Positions 15,496 to 23,263 of a DNA stretch of 54,456 nt are shown piece after piece; positions within the stretch are counted from its first letter, which is position 1, and the number at the start of each line of letters is the position of its first letter. Origin of the DNA: CAVPKN01 sp964588495 (GTDB taxonomy: Bacteria > Chlamydiota > Chlamydiia > Chlamydiales > JAAKFR01); the NCBI GenBank assembly GCA_964588495.1, contig CAZPPS010000014.1:1-54456 (forward strand), given 5' to 3'. Both the position numbers and the translations under genes were made by a program. The notes beneath the pieces are model-generated. The model did no database searches. It saw nothing but the letters and a program-made list of their open reading frames with translations, and was not told the DNA's origin.

Positions 15496-15690
15496 TTTGA
15501 AAGTAATTTATTTGTACCGGTTTCTTCAACCATCCCCAGTAATTGGACCATCAATTTCGATGGAAATATTTTTCAGTTAGCCCCATTATCTTGGTTAACT
15601 CCTGGATTTTGGGAAAAGTACTTTGATGGCGATCATGAGGCAAGAGAAATTTTTTCTGCAGAATATCAGATAATCTTGGGTTTTGCTTAA
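15496..15690 (+). pseudogene. orphan 3' end of rhs (last 65 codons)
   Basis: The frame equals residues 1801-1865 of the RHS protein and ends at the same TAA. It lacks the upstream part and any start codon with a ribosome-binding site, so it is a silent fragment carried by the direct repeat. Confidence 0.9.
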
Positions 15691-15717
15691 GTTTTAAAAT
15701 TAGAAAGTTTTGAATGT

Positions 15718-16107
15718 ATGGACGAACAAGCTTTAGTGAAAAAAAGATATTGGTCAGGAAATGTTAGGTTACTTTCAGATTTTTGCTGGTGCATTGTCAT
15801 AGCTCTTCTTCTTAGGATAAATGGCTCTAATATTGGCGTTGAGGGGACCCCTTTTTATTTTTTCTCCCTTTTTTTCTGGTCTTGGAATGAAAACCATATT
15901 CAAGCAAAATTTGCGAGATGGACAATTCACATCTTATGTTGGCTGATTTTTGCGCTGGGATCTTTGCTGCTTGCGGTTTTCATTTCGGATAAATCATTTT
16001 GGAAAAATCTTAACATGTGTTTTGGTTTCGCAATAATTATGCTTCTATCAATTGGCGTCGCAATCAAATACAAGACTCTAATGCGTCCAAAAAAACAACC
16101 CGTTTAA
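15718..16107 (+). CDS. small membrane protein, candidate immunity protein (copy 2)
   Basis: Identical in protein sequence to the gene at 10788-11177: 129 aa with about four hydrophobic segments. It lies within the direct repeat after the orphan rhs tail. Expression would need a promoter inside the repeat or read-through from the array. Confidence 0.55.
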   Translation: MDEQALVKKRYWSGNVRLLSDFCWCIVIALLLRINGSNIGVEGTPFYFFSLFFWSWNENHIQAKFARWTIHILCWLIFALGSLLLAVFISDKSFWKNLNMCFGFAIIMLLSIGVAIKYKTLMRPKKQPV

Positions 16108-16196
16108 AACTAGCAATCCTCGGTACAGGAAACTTTTTTTAAAACGAAGACGGAAAATCTGGGAACACTGAACCGATTAGCAAATTCTTTAAAAAA

Positions 16197-16592
16197 ATGA
16201 ATATTTCAAAACAAAATTGCATTACATTAATTTTAGAAAAATTTCCTGAATTTCTGATTTACTGGGAACAATATAAAAAATTGTGGGGAAATGAGGAATC
16301 AGGATTCTATAACGACATGTCTGAATTTTCCCATTACATTATAGATGCTCTTGTCCGAAAGCAAGCCGATACAGCACAGATCAGGGAAATTTTTAATTTC
16401 GTAGAATATTTACTGGTTAATGGGGATGATGATGTAAAAAACGCTTTAAGCACTTGTGTTTTAGAAAATATTCTCAATCAAACTGATCAAATAGATCCTG
16501 CTGATTTTGTTCCCTTTTTAGGAAATGAATCTCGGGAATACTGTAAGGCGTGGGACCAGTTTACAGGATTAAAAACTGAAGGTCTTTGGTAG
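16197..16592 (+). CDS. DUF7674-like immunity-type protein (copy 2)
   Basis: 131 aa, identical to the copy at 11267 except V to L and K to E near the C-terminus (FTGLKTEGLW). Both changes are conservative for folding, so this copy looks functional. The same toxin-tail stub precedes it with an ATGA overlap. Confidence 0.65.
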   Translation: MNISKQNCITLILEKFPEFLIYWEQYKKLWGNEESGFYNDMSEFSHYIIDALVRKQADTAQIREIFNFVEYLLVNGDDDVKNALSTCVLENILNQTDQIDPADFVPFLGNESREYCKAWDQFTGLKTEGLW

Positions 16593-16618
16593 CAATAAAG
16601 CCAAGTATACTACCTTAT

Positions 16619-16675
16619 TGTTGGGTCGCAGAAAACAAATTTCAGGCAGGCGGAGCCCCTTACATTTAGATGATT
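16619..16675 (+). pseudogene. short remnant of an Imm53-like gene end
   Basis: The DNA matches 12757-12813 of the intact Imm53 gene (WVAENKFQAGG then PLNL), with a small deletion that shifts the frame. Only about 57 bases remain. It indicates that the array once continued in this direction after the repeat. Confidence 0.7.
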
Positions 16676-16738
16676 CCAAAGAATAACAGGGAGAATAAGG
16701 TGCTCTTAAGTCACGTGTAGTAAATCAGAAAAACTTAG

Positions 16739-18973
16739 CTAAATTTGATTCTTGTTGCATAAAGTACACCATTTTTGTTCATAAATTATATCGTCAGCGC
16801 GAGATGTCCATTCATGCCCATTCTTACAAACCATTTTTATCTTAGTTTTGCCCTGTAAATATTCAGTTGATAGACATTGACCTCCATGACTGCTGGCAAA
16901 TTCTTGGAAATATTCTATTGAGTATTTCCGCCTATTATTTCGCGCACAAATAGGACATCCAGACTTTCTTTTTGTTCGGTTTCCAATCGTTGCTTGCCAG
17001 GAATGGCCTTTTTCGCACTTCCACGCTACTTTTTTGTTTACATGAGGGGTAAGATCAGATGGATTAAGCCCTTCGTTTAACTCATAATCCCATTCAGACA
17101 ATATTTCAGGGTATAAAGTTGCTAAATTATTTGTCGCTGAAGCATAACGTCCATAGCAAAATGGACAGCCTGAACCTTGAGCTCTGCTACTACAAGCAGC
17201 TTGCCATTCATGACCTATGCGACACCTCCACCAAAATTTTAGATTTGAGTTTGGAGTGATCTCTTCAGGGCGAAGAACACCATTTTTTTCATGATGCCAT
17301 TCAATAGCTAAGTGCGGATGTATTTTTGCTAAATTCCATTCATTAGTTGCCTTATTAGGAAGAGTACGTGGGCAGGAGGGGCATCCCGTATTTTGACTTG
17401 AACGATTATTTAACGAAGTTTTCCAAGTATGGCCTTGCTTGCATCTCCACCAAACATTTTTATTGGCCGCAGGCATAAAGTGCTCAGGAGATAAGGGAGC
17501 ATTTAAATCATATGCCCATTCTTGTGCAAGATCTGGTCTTTGGCTAGCAAGTGAAAGCTCGAACGGAGGTGCGGGAAGATGAGAAACTATTTCCCGATAT
17601 AGTTTTGTATTAAGAAGTGAGCCTCCATTAATATACTGCTGAAGCCTTTCGCGTTCTTTATCTGAGAAATTAATAAGCTGGATGATTTGATAGATAAGAT
17701 CAGAGATGATTGGGAAAGGATTATTTGACCATTTAAAAGAAATGTCACGCTCACTTAATAACGGCAAACCCTTTTCCCTTAAACGAAATAGTTGAATACC
17801 CTTTTCTTCAAACACTTTTTGTTTGCGGTTGTCAGTATTTGATTTGTGTTTATGCCAATACACTCCGTCAACTTCTATTCCAATTTTTTTATCTGGAAGA
17901 AATATATCACATTCATAGGTTTCTATTTTTTCACGCCAAGAGACATTAGAGAAGAGAGCTTTTATTTCGGCATAAACGGCAATCTCTATTCTAGATGTTT
18001 GATTCGTACATTTAGGACAACCTGTGCTGTTGTGAACTCTAGTGCCAATAGTTCCTTGCCATTCATGGCCATGTTTGCAAATCCACCAAACTTTTGTTGC
18101 GCCACCTGCCATTACATCTTTGGGAGTTAATAATTTGTTTTTATTTGGATGCCAGTCTTTTGCAATATCGGGGCGTAGAAAAGCAAGGCTATTTTCACTG
18201 CACAATTTGCGATTTAAGCAATAAGGGCAGCTACCCTGGTAACCTTTTCTTGTTTTATTTGAAATTGTAGCCTGCCAGGAATGATTCTTTTCACACTTCC
18301 ACCAAACTTTTTGATTGGCTCTCGGGGTGAGATTGTGGGGGTCAAGATGTATATTCTTTTCAAAATCCCATTCTTTTAATAATTCTGGATATATCAGAGC
18401 GAAATTTCGCTTTTCAGTGGGCTTTTGGCCAGCACAGTAAGGGCAGCCTGTCCCCCGATTTCGGCTATTGATGGCCGCTTCCCATTCATGATTTTCTTTG
18501 CAAATCCACCATACTTTTATTCCTGAACCAGATGAGACATCATTTGGAGTTAAATCCCCATTTTTAGATGGATGCCATTGTTTTGCTAGGTGGGGATTTT
18601 TTAATTGTAAGGTATTTTCTCTTGGAGCTAATCCTAAGGCTTGTTCAATCGAACGACCCTTCTTTAATGATTCGATGACGTGCGTATAGGTGCGTTGATA
18701 GTGTTTTGCTGCTTCTTTTAGAGTTTTAAACTCATTGCCCTCTATTTGAATGGGGATGCCAGACGTTTTAGACGCAAAGCCTGGGGGTAGTGCGAGGCCC
18801 ACAGCTTGCTCAGGGGACCAACCTTTTGATAGACGATAATCAACTGTATTGCGTGATTTACCAAATGCTTTCGCGGCACCTTCAAGGGAATCATATTCGT
18901 TCCCTTGAATAATGATTTTTCTTTTATTGGATGGTTTGGCTGGTTGTTCTTTTGTTAACTTCTTTGGATCCAT
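16739..18973 (-). CDS. zinc-ribbon repeat protein with central PD-(D/E)XK-type nuclease domain
   Basis: The 744-aa protein starts with two NUMOD1-like DNA-binding motifs (about residues 18-60 and 75-115; EGNEFKTLKEAAKHY). Three DUF4379-type treble-clef/zinc-ribbon repeats follow, each of the form EWhxxKNxxLTP, KVWWxCxxxHxW, GCPxC. A nuclease-like domain lies at about 330-430 (CDIFLPDKKIGIEVDGVYWH, a Vsr/DUF559-like PD-(D/E)XK core), then three more repeats and a final degenerate ribbon ending WCTLCNK. AAGAAGG precedes the ATG. The layout suggests a sequence- or structure-directed DNA endonuclease, possibly phage defence or a homing-type enzyme. The biological target is unknown. Confidence 0.7.
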   Translation of the reverse strand: MDPKKLTKEQPAKPSNKRKIIIQGNEYDSLEGAAKAFGKSRNTVDYRLSKGWSPEQAVGLALPPGFASKTSGIPIQIEGNEFKTLKEAAKHYQRTYTHVIESLKKGRSIEQALGLAPRENTLQLKNPHLAKQWHPSKNGDLTPNDVSSGSGIKVWWICKENHEWEAAINSRNRGTGCPYCAGQKPTEKRNFALIYPELLKEWDFEKNIHLDPHNLTPRANQKVWWKCEKNHSWQATISNKTRKGYQGSCPYCLNRKLCSENSLAFLRPDIAKDWHPNKNKLLTPKDVMAGGATKVWWICKHGHEWQGTIGTRVHNSTGCPKCTNQTSRIEIAVYAEIKALFSNVSWREKIETYECDIFLPDKKIGIEVDGVYWHKHKSNTDNRKQKVFEEKGIQLFRLREKGLPLLSERDISFKWSNNPFPIISDLIYQIIQLINFSDKERERLQQYINGGSLLNTKLYREIVSHLPAPPFELSLASQRPDLAQEWAYDLNAPLSPEHFMPAANKNVWWRCKQGHTWKTSLNNRSSQNTGCPSCPRTLPNKATNEWNLAKIHPHLAIEWHHEKNGVLRPEEITPNSNLKFWWRCRIGHEWQAACSSRAQGSGCPFCYGRYASATNNLATLYPEILSEWDYELNEGLNPSDLTPHVNKKVAWKCEKGHSWQATIGNRTKRKSGCPICARNNRRKYSIEYFQEFASSHGGQCLSTEYLQGKTKIKMVCKNGHEWTSRADDIIYEQKWCTLCNKNQI

Positions 18974-19577
18974 TTTGCGGCCTTCTTAGTCCATAAGAAT
19001 TAATGACAAGCGATTATACCTCTTACGAAAAATTTTCCATAGTTTCATGGTAGAATTTAGGGGTTATGAAGCGGACTGTGCTTGTTTTGGGTTATCCGAA
19101 CCTATAAAGATTTTGGCCCCAACTTTTAGGAATGTCCCTCATCAGAAGTTGATTGATAAAATGTTGAAAAAAAAGAATCCCAGTTAACGGTTCGAAGTAT
19201 GCCTAATATCTGAGGCGACAACTATAGGGAACTTACCAACTATAAATTGATGTCAGCGATTTCAAGGCTATTTTGTATATCTCTTTCCAATATGAAACTT
19301 CGATTCTTGGAGAAACAATCACCGAGGTGTCCAAATTTTCATGAGGAGACCCAATTTTTTAGTCTACGCAGCCCCCGATGAAATCAGGATAAAAACCAAA
19401 ACACATGCACCAAAAAACATTCGCGCCCTTCAGCATCAAATAGAGTCCCTTGACCATCGGACTAATGTTAGGATCTTCGAAAAGTTTGAAAGCTTTTTAA
19501 TTCATCATTTTTTATAGAATAATTTTCGCAGTAGGATTATACGAAGCCATAGGCTGTTATACAAATTATTATTCTAG
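18974..19577. other. intergenic region, about 600 bp, with possible promoter and decayed sequence
   Basis: On the minus strand a TATAAT hexamer at 19018-19013 lies about 40 bp before the nuclease start and may be its -10 box; no good -35 is visible. On the plus strand a 58-codon frame at 19341-19517 (starting MRRPNFLVYAAPDEIR) lacks a ribosome-binding site and resembles nothing I know. The rest shows no recognisable gene. Confidence 0.35.
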
Positions 19578-20318
19578 GTGTCCTCTACAGTGAATAAAAA
19601 TCAAATTTTTAAAAATCAGTTCTCCCAAATAGATGATAAACTACGCGATGCAAAACAGATATTTCAATTAATCAAAACTGTAACAGAATCCTTGAATAAG
19701 AAAATAAAAAACGAAGAAGGCATTAAAAATATCGTTAGGGACCGGCTCATTTATAGAGGATTTATTTACATGGAATTACAGTTCACAATTCCCATGAATA
19801 TTATTCTAGAAGACATTATCCATTTAACACAGATATGCCAAAATCTGCCATCAGCCACTTTTAATATGAATTCAGCGAAAAAACATGCAAATGAAAATAA
19901 ATATAGTTGCTGGCTATCTCTATTTGAAATCAAAAAGCATGCACAGTGTAAAGCTAGTCACCAAAACATCAAAACAAATTATCTGAATAAAAAGGGTGGG
20001 CCATCTGATTTGTCATGGAATCAATTAAGGGCAAGAATACAAAAACTTGCAAAACCAATCAGAAAATTTCGCGATAAAGTTGCAGCACACACCCATCCTG
20101 AAGCACTTCAGTTAAAAATCAGAACAGAAGTATTTCGAAGGACATTTTATTTTATCGAAAGAATTTTGAGATGTCTATACTTTTTAGTAGAAAATACTGA
20201 TTGGAGTTTTTCTAAAACAGCTTCTTGGATGATACCTCAAAACACAGCTGATATTATCATAGAAGGAATTACTCGAGAAAAAGAATATGGCAGTCAAATA
20301 TTAAATCAGAAATGTTAA
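19578..20318 (+). CDS. hypothetical protein with HEPN-like RxxxxxH motif
   Basis: This 246-aa helical protein carries FRDKVAAHTHPE at about residues 164-175. The RD then four residues then H pattern resembles the active-site motif of HEPN RNases found in abortive-infection and toxin-antitoxin proteins (AbiU2-type helical folds). The frame starts with GTG at 19578; a second GTG at 19590 is possible. No partner nucleotidyltransferase gene is adjacent. Two nearby genes (nuclease and methyltransferase) make a defence setting thinkable, but the HEPN assignment rests on one motif. Confidence 0.4.
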   Translation: MSSTVNKNQIFKNQFSQIDDKLRDAKQIFQLIKTVTESLNKKIKNEEGIKNIVRDRLIYRGFIYMELQFTIPMNIILEDIIHLTQICQNLPSATFNMNSAKKHANENKYSCWLSLFEIKKHAQCKASHQNIKTNYLNKKGGPSDLSWNQLRARIQKLAKPIRKFRDKVAAHTHPEALQLKIRTEVFRRTFYFIERILRCLYFLVENTDWSFSKTASWMIPQNTADIIIEGITREKEYGSQILNQKC

Positions 20319-20903
20319 ATAATTAGTGTCGGTAAATTAACGACGTTCTGCATTCACCAATGCTTTTCACTACTTGGCAATTGAAGAAAAAAAACTTAAC
20401 TCTTTGTATAATAGTGCAGAGACAAGTTGCTCTATATTGTAAAATATTGGAAGTTCAAGGACTCATAATCTGTTGCACCACCCAAGATTTATTCCAAAAG
20501 TTGCTTCTCCATCAATCAAAACCTTATATCTCAAATTGCCGATAAAATTGGGGAGGACATAGAACGTCTTAATTTGTTCTTATCGACTAAGAAGCAAGAC
20601 TTGCTTTTTGTCCTTATTCGGAGTTTTCAATCAGAGTTGGCTCCTAGAGAATTCTATTTGCGAGACGTTGGGAGCGTAGCGACCAACGGCTAAGCTTGAC
20701 CGCGTTAAGGCCGAGGCGATAGCCGAGTGCCGGCACGTCGGGCGAGCTATATTATTGGTCAAATTTACTTAAAAAATCCGATTTTCTTTGAACAATCTTT
20801 CTCCTGTTCTATTAGTTCAACAAAAAAACTTAATACAAATCCTAATTAGATTAAATTAAATCTTAATACTCGTGTGATATAATTTTTGGAAAACTAAATT
20901 AGG
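20319..20903. other. intergenic region, about 585 bp, with decayed coding fragment
   Basis: A frame without start codon at 20469-20693 encodes protein-like sequence (INQNLISQIADKIGEDIERL, then LNLFLSTKKQDLLFVLIRSF) and ends at TAA; I do not recognise it. Another frame upstream reads FHYLAIEEKKLNSLYN, so a gene seems to have decayed by frameshift. A GC-rich patch at 20660-20750 stands out from AT-rich surroundings. A TATAAT at 20878-20883 may serve the methyltransferase gene. Confidence 0.4.
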
Positions 20904-21980
20904 ATGATGATTATGGCTATTACACCCAAACTCAATGCGTATGCGACTGGATGGACGGCGCAGGGGATTTATCGGAAGGCGGCTATTTGGTGTTGTCTGG
21001 CGATTATTTGTAGTAAGGCGGCGCAGATGAGGGGTGCTGGGGTGAATGCGCTCGTGGGGGTGGCAGATGTTGATGTATCGAAGATTGGGATTGCGCATAC
21101 GGAGATTGGGACAGAGTATGGGAAGAGGGGTGTGGCGGCTTATGCCGAGTCGAATCATGGGCCGGATGGTAGATTGTTCTTGGACCCTTACTTTATGGGG
21201 GATCTGGAAAATCTGCAAGGTGAGAGGGTTTTGGATGCTGGGTGTGGGGCGGCACCTTGGGCGATTTATGCTGCGAAGCAAGGTGGGGATGTTTATGCAA
21301 TTGATATTCAGCAAGGGATGATAGAGGCGGCGAGAGTTGCTGTTAAACGTGCGGGAGTGGAGGAGCGGGTTCATGTGGATCAGGGCGATGTTGCTGAACT
21401 GCCTTATGAATCTGATTTTTTTGACAAAGAGATCAGCATCTGTGTGGGTTGCAATCTGCCACCCGAATCTTTTGAGAAACATTTTTATGAATGTCACCGC
21501 ACATTGAAGACGGGTGGGGTTGCTGTGATTGCAGCGCCGAATTCTCTGGATGTTGCTTTTTCTAATGGGTCGAAGACCAAGGATGAGAGGGATCGGCATA
21601 TTCAGGATGTGTTGGAAAAACTGCCAGATAATCCTACTCCTGAAATGATATCCGAGGGGTTGCTGCAGTTGGAGGAAGTATTAAGCGGTACTTTTTATGT
21701 TGAGAATAATAGGCTTAAACTAGTTGAAGATGCCAAAAAGCTGCAAGAAGGGCAGCCTATTTGGCGAAAGTTGCCCACTTTGGTCGTCCCTAACCGTTAC
21801 TATTCACAGGATTATTATATGGATACTTTCAAAAAGTACCATTTTGAAGTGGAAAAAATTGAGAGGCCCCATTTTAACAGTGAAGAAGATAGATTAAGTC
21901 ATAACGCGACATCAAATTCAAAACTCGGGCCAGAGTATGTGAAGCATGCTCCCTTTATGATTTTTCATGTTAAAAAGTAA
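20904..21980 (+). CDS. class I SAM-dependent methyltransferase
   Basis: The 358-aa protein contains motif I VLDAGCGAAPWAIYAA (about residues 108-123), the acidic motif II VYAIDIQ, and QGDVAELPYESDFFD, followed by LKTGGVAVIAAP. This is the class I Rossmann methyltransferase fold; the substrate is unknown. The N-terminal 80 residues contain a hydrophobic stretch and a pattern (GKRGVAAYAESNHGPDG) specific to this protein. Several in-frame ATGs exist at 20904, 20907 and 20913; the first is used. The 5' half is G-rich with frequent GCG and GGG codons, unlike the 3' half. It converges with the next gene with one base between stops. Confidence 0.75.
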   Translation: MMIMAITPKLNAYATGWTAQGIYRKAAIWCCLAIICSKAAQMRGAGVNALVGVADVDVSKIGIAHTEIGTEYGKRGVAAYAESNHGPDGRLFLDPYFMGDLENLQGERVLDAGCGAAPWAIYAAKQGGDVYAIDIQQGMIEAARVAVKRAGVEERVHVDQGDVAELPYESDFFDKEISICVGCNLPPESFEKHFYECHRTLKTGGVAVIAAPNSLDVAFSNGSKTKDERDRHIQDVLEKLPDNPTPEMISEGLLQLEEVLSGTFYVENNRLKLVEDAKKLQEGQPIWRKLPTLVVPNRYYSQDYYMDTFKKYHFEVEKIERPHFNSEEDRLSHNATSNSKLGPEYVKHAPFMIFHVKK

Positions 21981-21981
21981 A

Positions 21982-22632
21982 TCAATCTTTGTGTAACAAA
22001 AGCATTTGTTTCACAACTTTTATTAGCTTTTTGTTTGCATTAAACATCCACTTTATCATGATAAAGGCTGCCGCGCCGTACGCTAAATAGATAAAGAGTT
22101 TAATGAGAACAGAATGCCACAAAAATGAGAAAATGATAGCAGAGGCTGCCAGAAGTATCAGATTTATGAATATGTACCAGTTACAGTCTCCAACGAGTCT
22201 GGCTTTCAGGTTATCTAATGAAACGTTTGTGTCGGCAACATCGACCAAAAACAGATGACTCTCCTCCATTTTCACCTCTTCTACGAAAAAAGAAGCCCAG
22301 AATTTGTGAAAAACTTGAAGATCGAGATACCAGATTGAGGTAACGCCAATAATTCCAAATAAGGCAACGACACTTGCCATGATCAATTTGTTGATTTGAA
22401 CTTCCTTTAATACATGTGAGAAAGAAAAGCCAATGGCAGCTCCCGTGGCTGCAAGTAACGTAATGCTCATGATTTTGTAGCGTTTGATAATTGCGTCTAT
22501 ATGAGCCTCAAATTCAACGATTAAAGCATGCAGGCTATTAATCAATGTCTTGCGTGTGGGGTGGATTTCGAGAATATCTTTGGCTATCTCGCTTAAGTCG
22601 ATCTCCTCTTTGCCGCTACTTTCGTGATCCAT
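21982..22632 (-). CDS. four-span membrane protein of unknown function
   Basis: The 216-aa product has about four transmembrane segments (around residues 55-75, 83-105, 155-175 and 178-195), a polar N-terminus and a SIWYLDL motif after the second. The upstream gene encodes a protein with the same layout and motif (GIWYLDL), overlapping by 17 bases, so this is a paralogous membrane pair expressed together. The two-helix-plus-cytosolic-segment layout recalls SLATT- or RipA-type membrane proteins, but similarity is too weak to assign. Confidence 0.5.
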   Translation of the reverse strand: MDHESSGKEEIDLSEIAKDILEIHPTRKTLINSLHALIVEFEAHIDAIIKRYKIMSITLLAATGAAIGFSFSHVLKEVQINKLIMASVVALFGIIGVTSIWYLDLQVFHKFWASFFVEEVKMEESHLFLVDVADTNVSLDNLKARLVGDCNWYIFINLILLAASAIIFSFLWHSVLIKLFIYLAYGAAAFIMIKWMFNANKKLIKVVKQMLLLHKD

Positions 22633-23257
22633 ACCTGTCCTTTTTGATCTGGTTTTTTATCTGGATATTTGCAAAGACGGCATAGGGATCTGTCTTTTTT
22701 GTGATCCAATCGACTATAAAAAATAAGAGCGGAATTAATAGAAGACTTAAGGGAGTGAACCACCAAAACTTATAGTGTTCCTGAAATAAATAGGTCGTGG
22801 CAGATCCACAAACGGTCAGCAGCAAAATTGTCGACCACGAGAGGTAGAAGAAAGACTTTTTCGAGACATAGCCTAATAAAATGTTCAACTTTAGCACATT
22901 ATGGTAGGCCTTCGGCAGAAACTCATATTCCTTTTCCAAAATGATTCCATTGTGGACCGCTTTTGCAATCTTCTTTTCTTCGACGATCAAATCTAAATAC
23001 CAAATGCCGCTTAAAACCAATAAGGAAGCCAGGCAGATAGAGGAAACTACAAGTAACGCATTGTAAGGGAGATCTACCTCAAAAGAGGATGGGGAATAGC
23101 CAATGCCCACATATGTTGCGATAATCCATGTGAGTGTTGCGCTTTTGTAGGTGAGCTGTGTCCGGTTTGAATGTTGGAGATTGTAAGCTACTTTTGCGTA
23201 CCGTCCATAAACAAGAATATCCTCTTCAGATAATGGTTGTACGGTTTCTTTATCCAT
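22616..23257 (-). CDS. four-span membrane protein of unknown function (paralogue)
   Basis: A 213-aa protein with hydrophobic segments around residues 42-60, 68-88, 137-155 and 163-185 and a GIWYLDL motif shared with its downstream neighbour. Its 3' end overlaps that gene by 17 bases. It starts just 6 bases from the stop of the acyltransferase/synthetase gene, which is transcribed toward it, so all three could be one transcript. The two paralogues may form a hetero-oligomer. Function unknown. Confidence 0.5.
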   Translation of the reverse strand: MDKETVQPLSEEDILVYGRYAKVAYNLQHSNRTQLTYKSATLTWIIATYVGIGYSPSSFEVDLPYNALLVVSSICLASLLVLSGIWYLDLIVEEKKIAKAVHNGIILEKEYEFLPKAYHNVLKLNILLGYVSKKSFFYLSWSTILLLTVCGSATTYLFQEHYKFWWFTPLSLLLIPLLFFIVDWITKKTDPYAVFANIQIKNQIKKDRYGSRK

Positions 23258-23263
23258 AATTCT

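Larger units (their letters stand above)
15496..16599 (+). repeat. 1.1-kb direct repeat, copy 2
   Basis: Second copy of 10566-11669. It begins abruptly inside the rhs coding sequence and ends at the shared AGCAATAAA after the DUF7674-like gene. Two substitutions relative to copy 1 were seen. Confidence 0.95.

Noticed and set aside
20856..21599. 247-codon open frame antisense to the methyltransferase gene
   Set aside because: Its composition is Arg, Pro and Asn rich with no motif, and it is fully opposite a gene with clear SAM-binding motifs.
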